DNA of 64,000 nucleotides. Source: Meandrina meandrites. Its lineage: Eukaryota > Cnidaria > Anthozoa > Scleractinia > Meandrinidae. Made by a program: the position numbers and the translations under genes. The stretch covers positions 42,891,395 through 42,955,394 of the forward strand of contig OY855905.1 of the NCBI GenBank assembly GCA_963693305.1, read 5' to 3'. Position 1 is the first letter of the stretch. Each line of letters starts with the position of its first letter. Below the pieces are notes generated by a model. That model was given only the letters and a program-made list of their open reading frames with translations, searched no databases and was not told the DNA's origin. Shown here one piece after another: positions 60,401 through 64,000 of this stretch.

Positions 60401-62771
60401 ACCATGCCAGTCAAAATTCGGTTGCCATAGCAAACAACTAGTTCTGTGAACAGAACTTAAATTTGCCAAAGTTTGCTCGTTCTCTTTACTTTTGTTCTCG
60501 GGAATCTTTTTGGCTTTTCCTGTTGGAATTTTTAGCAGAAGAAGTTCGTACTTTTGGTTGCAACTTTCTCATCGCAAATGTAAACGGTGTAGATGCCAGT
60601 CAAAATCTAGATTATGGTCAATTTCGATTTGGCCAATCAAATTCGTGAATTCGTCAGTTCCCAGTCCTTGTAAGACACGGCGATAAAATATATTCTAAAA
60701 TATCAATCCCACCTCTTATGATTACATATAGCCTACGAAAGAGTAGCTGCCACGATTAATTATCTAATTTTCAAATCATTCTTACTAGTCCTGAAGACCT
60801 CAATGTGCGAAGACGCTTCACATCCAGATTTGAGTGTCTTGCACCTTAATTTTGGCTTCCTTTTGCAGCTTGTTGATTTGGTTTGGGCGTATGTCATGAA
60901 ATGAGTACCGCAGAAACATTTGCTGCAGTGGTCAAAGCCTGCATATGGGTATCTGTTGTCCTTACAATGCCTCACGCACTCATCCGTGGTGAGTCCGTCC
61001 TTTCTTTCGAACAAATGTGAAAACGGCGAGCACTTCTTGTTGAAAAAGCAGCCCAAAGACACGTGACCTGCAAAAAAGCTCTCTACGTCACAACATAATA
61101 AAACAAGTTTAATATTTAAGTCAACTGATGAAAGAGCTTGAAATGAGCTCGGCTAAACTCTTCAGACGTTGAGCCAACAATCGGTCACGTGACCATTTGG
61201 ACAGACGAGGATGAGAACGAACATAATAAATTGATCTTATTACTTTTGGAATTCTGGAGGCCTGGGACAGGCGTTTGTTCCATACAAAGCAGGAAATTAA
61301 AAATGTCGGGATCAATAGACTGTATTGGTGTGAAATGAAGATTGTTTTGATTGAAGGGAGGAACAGAAATGCCAGACTTACGAAGCCAGATAATGGTTTC
61401 GAAAGACAGGCGTAGGTTGTAATGCAAATTTCAAATTTGAAGAATTGCACTTATTTAGCGCATTTCTGATTTTGTGAGTCTGATCAAGGGGTAATCGATT
61501 CCCGAGTAGACGTCCGGCAGCCTAAGGGCCAATTCGCACTAGCGGACAAATTTTGTAACAATCGGTAGATTTCATCATTTATGTGTCACTTATCACAGAA
61601 AACAAGTGCGAATACGTTTTTTGAGACCTAGAATTTGTCAAACAATTCAGGAAAACAAAGAAGCAGTTGTCTTATGATTGGTCCGCGTTGCACGCGCGAT
61701 ACATTTTGTCAAACAATCGCAAAAACAAGTGCGAACGACTTGTTGGACAAGTGCAAATTTTGTCAAAACGGACAAATCTTCAAAGGGGCCGATGTCCTGC
61801 CTCAAGGCAGGACAAGTCATGACAAGTCGCATTCCAACGCCCCTCGTAATGCCAGATAACAATACTTTGTTGATTAGCTATTGTGTTTGGTCTGGATTGT
61901 ACTAAAAAACAACACGCGAAATTTGTCCGCGATAGGCGGCAAAACATGTTTGTGTGCCGAGGTGAGGTCGTGGAAGGATGGTAATACCGGGGTTGGAACA
62001 AATGAATGCGGAGGGAACCAGTTTGCCGATATATGGCGGGAAAAAGAAATAGTTTAGTTTCCACATTTTCCCCGCAGGTCAGCACAAAAACATCACTACA
62101 CGCGCACTTCAAATGCAAATCGTTTTAAAATTTTTCACCACGTGGACCTGCCTGATTATTTGATATTTGCACAAGACGACCGTGCCGGGAAATGTACCAG
62201 GATGCCAGAAGCACGTGCAGAGCTATTGTAATAATAATTACACCTTTTGTTTTCTTCAAAATGTCTCTGACTTGTCGCGACAATTTTTTTTTTGTCAAAA
62301 ATGTCATGACATTTAAAACTTGTCCGCTAGTGCGAATTGGCCCTAAATGAACTTAACAGAAAATTCATTTTTACATATACATAGTCGTGCGGATTATGAA
62401 TAGAGACAGAGCAGGTTGCTTACAAATTAACGCTGTGGTGAAACATTTAGATTCAATATTTTATAAAAAACCATCACTGTCAAACACTTCATCTCTGTGA
62501 CTCTGGGTAAGTCCATTTAATTTATTTTTTTGTCAGTATATTTTTTATTCACTTGCATGTTGCAATATTTACCTATCACAGGGTCCTGACAGTCGTATTT
62601 CGGTCCAGTGATTCTGCATGGGTAGCTATCAAATAAGTTGTTGTTCATCAAGTGATCCCGTTGTTGAAACTGGTAAAAAATCATCAAAACGATCGGAAGC
62701 TTCCACCAGTAAGGTAGTTTCTGAAGGAGTGCTTGAACAAGCTTCGCCAGCATAAGAACGAGTTGGTTCAT
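51489..62771 (-). CDS. Alpha-dioxygenase (fatty-acid alpha-oxygenase) with WSC-like domain, 9 exons, 715 aa
   Basis: Heme enzyme of the peroxidase-cyclooxygenase superfamily. The family adds O2 to the alpha carbon of fatty acids; the 2-hydroperoxide decays to an aldehyde one carbon shorter. Exons (minus): 62573-62771, 60786-61067, 59709-59880, 57553-57769, 56908-57088, 56373-56505, 53814-54309, 52927-53216, 51489-51666. All are GT/AG with consistent phases (1,1,2,0,1,2,0,2). Residues 1-50 match the family's N-terminal amphipathic segment (KLPYWWKLPIVLMIFYQ, NLFDSYP). Residues 67-160 form the WSC-like domain. The core follows: GTCNDLDQP, RFGRN, distal His244 in WIQFNVHDWFDHG, THWWDGSQLYGSD (303-315), KIHTIEWTP (404-412), catalytic Tyr479 and proximal His482 in SVYRMHPLLPDD, RDRERGIPRYNEFRR, ETAFNIFVLMASRRL and a complete C-terminus. 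Plant enzymes have about 640 residues; the excess is mainly the WSC part. Intact and probably active. Confidence 0.93.
52015..52322. mobile_element. 308-bp MITE with iterated palindromes, intron 8 of the alpha-dioxygenase gene
   Basis: Inverted ends GGCCCGATTTATACTAGAGA at 52015 and ending at 52322, flanked by ATT on both sides (3-bp target, PIF/Harbinger-like). The interior repeats the near-palindrome GACGGATCATCCGTC and variants (GACGAATTATC, GACGAACTATC) at least eight times. Confidence 0.8.
54776..54840 (+). repeat. tRNA-like (SINE-type) fragment, intron 6 of the alpha-dioxygenase gene
   Basis: A box-A-like TGGTTAGAGCGCCC at about 54779 and box B GGGTTCGATTCC at about 54811 have tRNA-like spacing, but there is no acceptor-stem pairing. 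TTTTTCTTTGTCCCA at about 54652 is shared with the other tRNA-like fragment at 8690-8830. Likely a SINE remnant, not a functional tRNA. Confidence 0.45.
54870..56155. mobile_element. 1.29-kb hAT-like MITE, intron 6 of the alpha-dioxygenase gene
   Basis: The ends CAGAAGTCCATAACTAGAAG (54870) and its complement (ends 56155) continue through TCTACATCT, ATGTCTTTCGCGTGTA and GGCTATTTTTAGAA. Flanking direct repeat TTCCCGT at 54863-54869 and 56156-56162 (7 bp, or 8 with the shared C). CAG ends and a 7-8 bp target suggest hAT. No transposase; the open frames near 55285-55548 are unrecognised. Confidence 0.8.
58753..59575. mobile_element. 823-bp MITE with TTAA target duplication, intron 3 of the alpha-dioxygenase gene
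   Basis: TTAA at 58749-58752 and 59576-59579 flank ends AGTGGTACTATGATCAAAT and AGTGCTACTATGATGAAAT. Pairing extends through GCCGTTTAC, AGATATT, ATATGCAAATTAG and ATGACGTCATATACTCAACC. It lies 133 bp from exon 3. Related in plan to 36804-37528. A separate terminus-like AGGGACTGTCACGGCTGAAT lies at about 58449 without a partner. Confidence 0.85.
60786..61067 (-). other. WSC-like domain exon of the alpha-dioxygenase gene
   Basis: This single exon, with phase 1 at both ends, encodes nearly all of residues 67-160. The pattern fits the WSC carbohydrate-binding fold: LGCFFN at the start, LTTDECVRHC, YPYAGFDHCSKCFCG, later paired cysteines, and IEVFR at the end. A symmetric phase 1-1 exon can be inserted or removed without changing frame, so the domain was probably gained by exon shuffling. 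In fungi and animals WSC domains are extracellular, which implies that this part, and perhaps the enzyme, faces the ER lumen or cell exterior. Confidence 0.75.
61526..62343. mobile_element. 818-bp MITE, TAA target duplication (PIF/Harbinger-like), intron 1 of the alpha-dioxygenase gene
   Basis: Perfect inverted ends GGGCCAATTCGCACTAGCGG (61526; complement ends 62343), flanked by TAA (61523-61525 and 62344-62346). Internal repeats of ACAAGTGCGAA and TTTTGTCAAA occur in both halves. The small open frames at 61635-61905 are not recognisable proteins. Confidence 0.85.
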
Positions 62772-62831
62772 TTTGCCCTGCAAGAAAAAGTTGACAATTG
62801 CAAATAAATGCGACCAGAAGTTAGATATTAA

Positions 62832-63357
62832 AGGGACTGTTTCACGGCTCGACGCATGTACAGGTTATAACATTCGCCCATTCGATTGCATTGTTTAAGA
62901 AACAACCGGAAGCGTGCAGATGACTCTTGCGGGAAATTTGTCTTTGAAAATTTCGCGATCACTCGCGAAAACGTGCAATAGCTAGAGGTGTTATTTCTCA
63001 TTAGAATTCCTTTTGTTTGCTCCGACTCTGGTGCTTTAAGTACCTTGTTCACTTTGCTATCAACCACATGTATCACAGAAAACTCGAGCTAAAATAAATA
63101 TTATGCACTTGTGTATGTATGTACAGGCTATCATTGCAATACAAGAAAAAGTGAAGCACAAATTTCACTGAAAATGTTCACGGACTTACACAGAAAATGT
63201 CAAACTTAGTGTTGAACATCGAATTTATTGTCGGCCCGTACAATTTATTCTGGACTCAAGCACGAGTTATTTCCTCACATTCAATTGGTTCATTGAGAAT
63301 GGAATTGAGTAGGCCACGTAATAGCCTGCACATGCGCAGAACCGTGAAGCTGTCCCT
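62832..63357. mobile_element. 526-bp MITE of TTAA type at the 5' end of the alpha-dioxygenase gene
   Basis: The ends AGGGACTGTTTCACGGCTC and the complement of AGGGACAGCTTCACGGTTC continue with GCGCATGT-CAGG-TAT. Flanks are TTAA (62828-62831) and TCAA (63358-63361). It starts 55 bp upstream of the acceptor that precedes the start codon exon. It also contains a good minus-strand donor at 63189/63190, so the 5' untranslated exon of the gene may derive from it. Confidence 0.75.
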
Positions 63358-64000
63358 TCAAGAGTATTAAAGAATTGTTTCAAACCATACCAGAAACCAA
63401 CAATAGAAAAAGTGGGCAGCTGTGTTGAGGTTTTTGTTTAAATCCAAACAAGTTGAGTTGAGTGGCGCAAGGGTGTTGTCTGCGGGCAAATGAATAACAT
63501 TTTCAGCCTATCAGGGCGCGTGCTTTAGTGTTACTATTACAATGCCAATTTACTAAGCTGGATTAAGTTTGATTTTAATTGAGTTATATTGCATGAATAA
63601 TGGTTTGAAATTTTCACTGCAGAAAACTCTGTAGATTTACTTTAAATAAGAAAAATACTCTTCATGCACGTTAAATGCACATATAATTACAATTCAACAT
63701 TTCGCGTTGGCTTCGAACATTCATTTGTGATAAACGTAAATTTTTGACATGCTCAGATGATTATTCTTCACACTTAGTTTATAAGGTAAGCGAAGGTGCT
63801 AAGGTGCTAAGACACACTGGCTTCAGTGCCCACGCACTAAAACGGTTTCCTTAGCAACGAATCCCACGATGCACTTGTTAAAACATTTTTTTTTCAAAAC
63901 CGTAGTACATTTAGTTTTAAAATCTATTGGCGAAGCAAACAATTGCAGTATATTCTCAATTACATTATCGGAATAAATTGAACTTGATTTGAAGCCCATG
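63358..64000. other. Window end, no supported gene
   Basis: AT-rich sequence upstream of the alpha-dioxygenase gene. A short tandem AAGGTGCTAAGGTGCTAAG lies at about 63794. No coding exon seen. Confidence 0.4.

Overview
The window reads as nuclear DNA of an animal, most likely a cnidarian and probably an anthozoan such as a stony coral. It is AT-rich and its gene density is low. Spliced genes have canonical GT/AG junctions, single-exon class A GPCRs form a tandem family, and there are very many small non-autonomous DNA transposons and microsatellites. The taxon is an inference; no taxonomic marker gene is present.

Layout. Positions 1-3.9 kb hold a 5'-truncated CR1/L2-type LINE and a small secreted cysteine-rich peptide gene. 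Positions 4-16.2 kb are mostly repeats: a hAT-like element with a 5-bp target duplication, a mosaic of duplicated units (553-bp and about 340-bp families, with hairpins), a 2.5-kb block bounded by about 195-bp inverted repeats, a partly duplicated copy of it, two orphan coding exons, and a foldback element with a 9-bp target duplication. Positions 18-42 kb hold five intronless class A GPCR genes, one on + and four on -. They are separated by 3-15 kb of repeat-rich spacer that includes long hairpins directly upstream of one receptor and a fragment of a Crypton/KIAA1958-type gene.

Positions 44.2-48.5 kb hold a four-exon minus-strand gene for a secreted protein: signal peptide, six-cysteine sushi-like module, then a long Q-rich tail. 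Its first intron carries a 535-bp pentamer satellite in three ordered blocks. Positions 51.5-62.8 kb hold a nine-exon minus-strand gene that I reconstructed exon by exon. It encodes a complete alpha-dioxygenase (fatty-acid alpha-oxygenase, PIOX/DOX family of the peroxidase-cyclooxygenase superfamily), with a WSC-like cysteine-rich domain placed between the N-terminal segment and the catalytic core. All heme and catalytic motifs are present and every junction keeps phase. Its introns are full of MITEs, and another MITE sits just upstream of the start-codon exon.

How the genes relate. The receptors are a local expansion. They look like melatonin receptors in NRY and CWAP and like opsins in the second extracellular loop, but they lack both the retinal lysine and the melatonin-site Asn, so they are orphans. 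The secreted sushi/Q-rich protein and the alpha-dioxygenase lie on the same strand but show no sign of shared function. The most unusual content is the WSC/alpha-dioxygenase architecture in an apparent animal, the orphan receptor array, and the number of transposons with recognisable target duplications.
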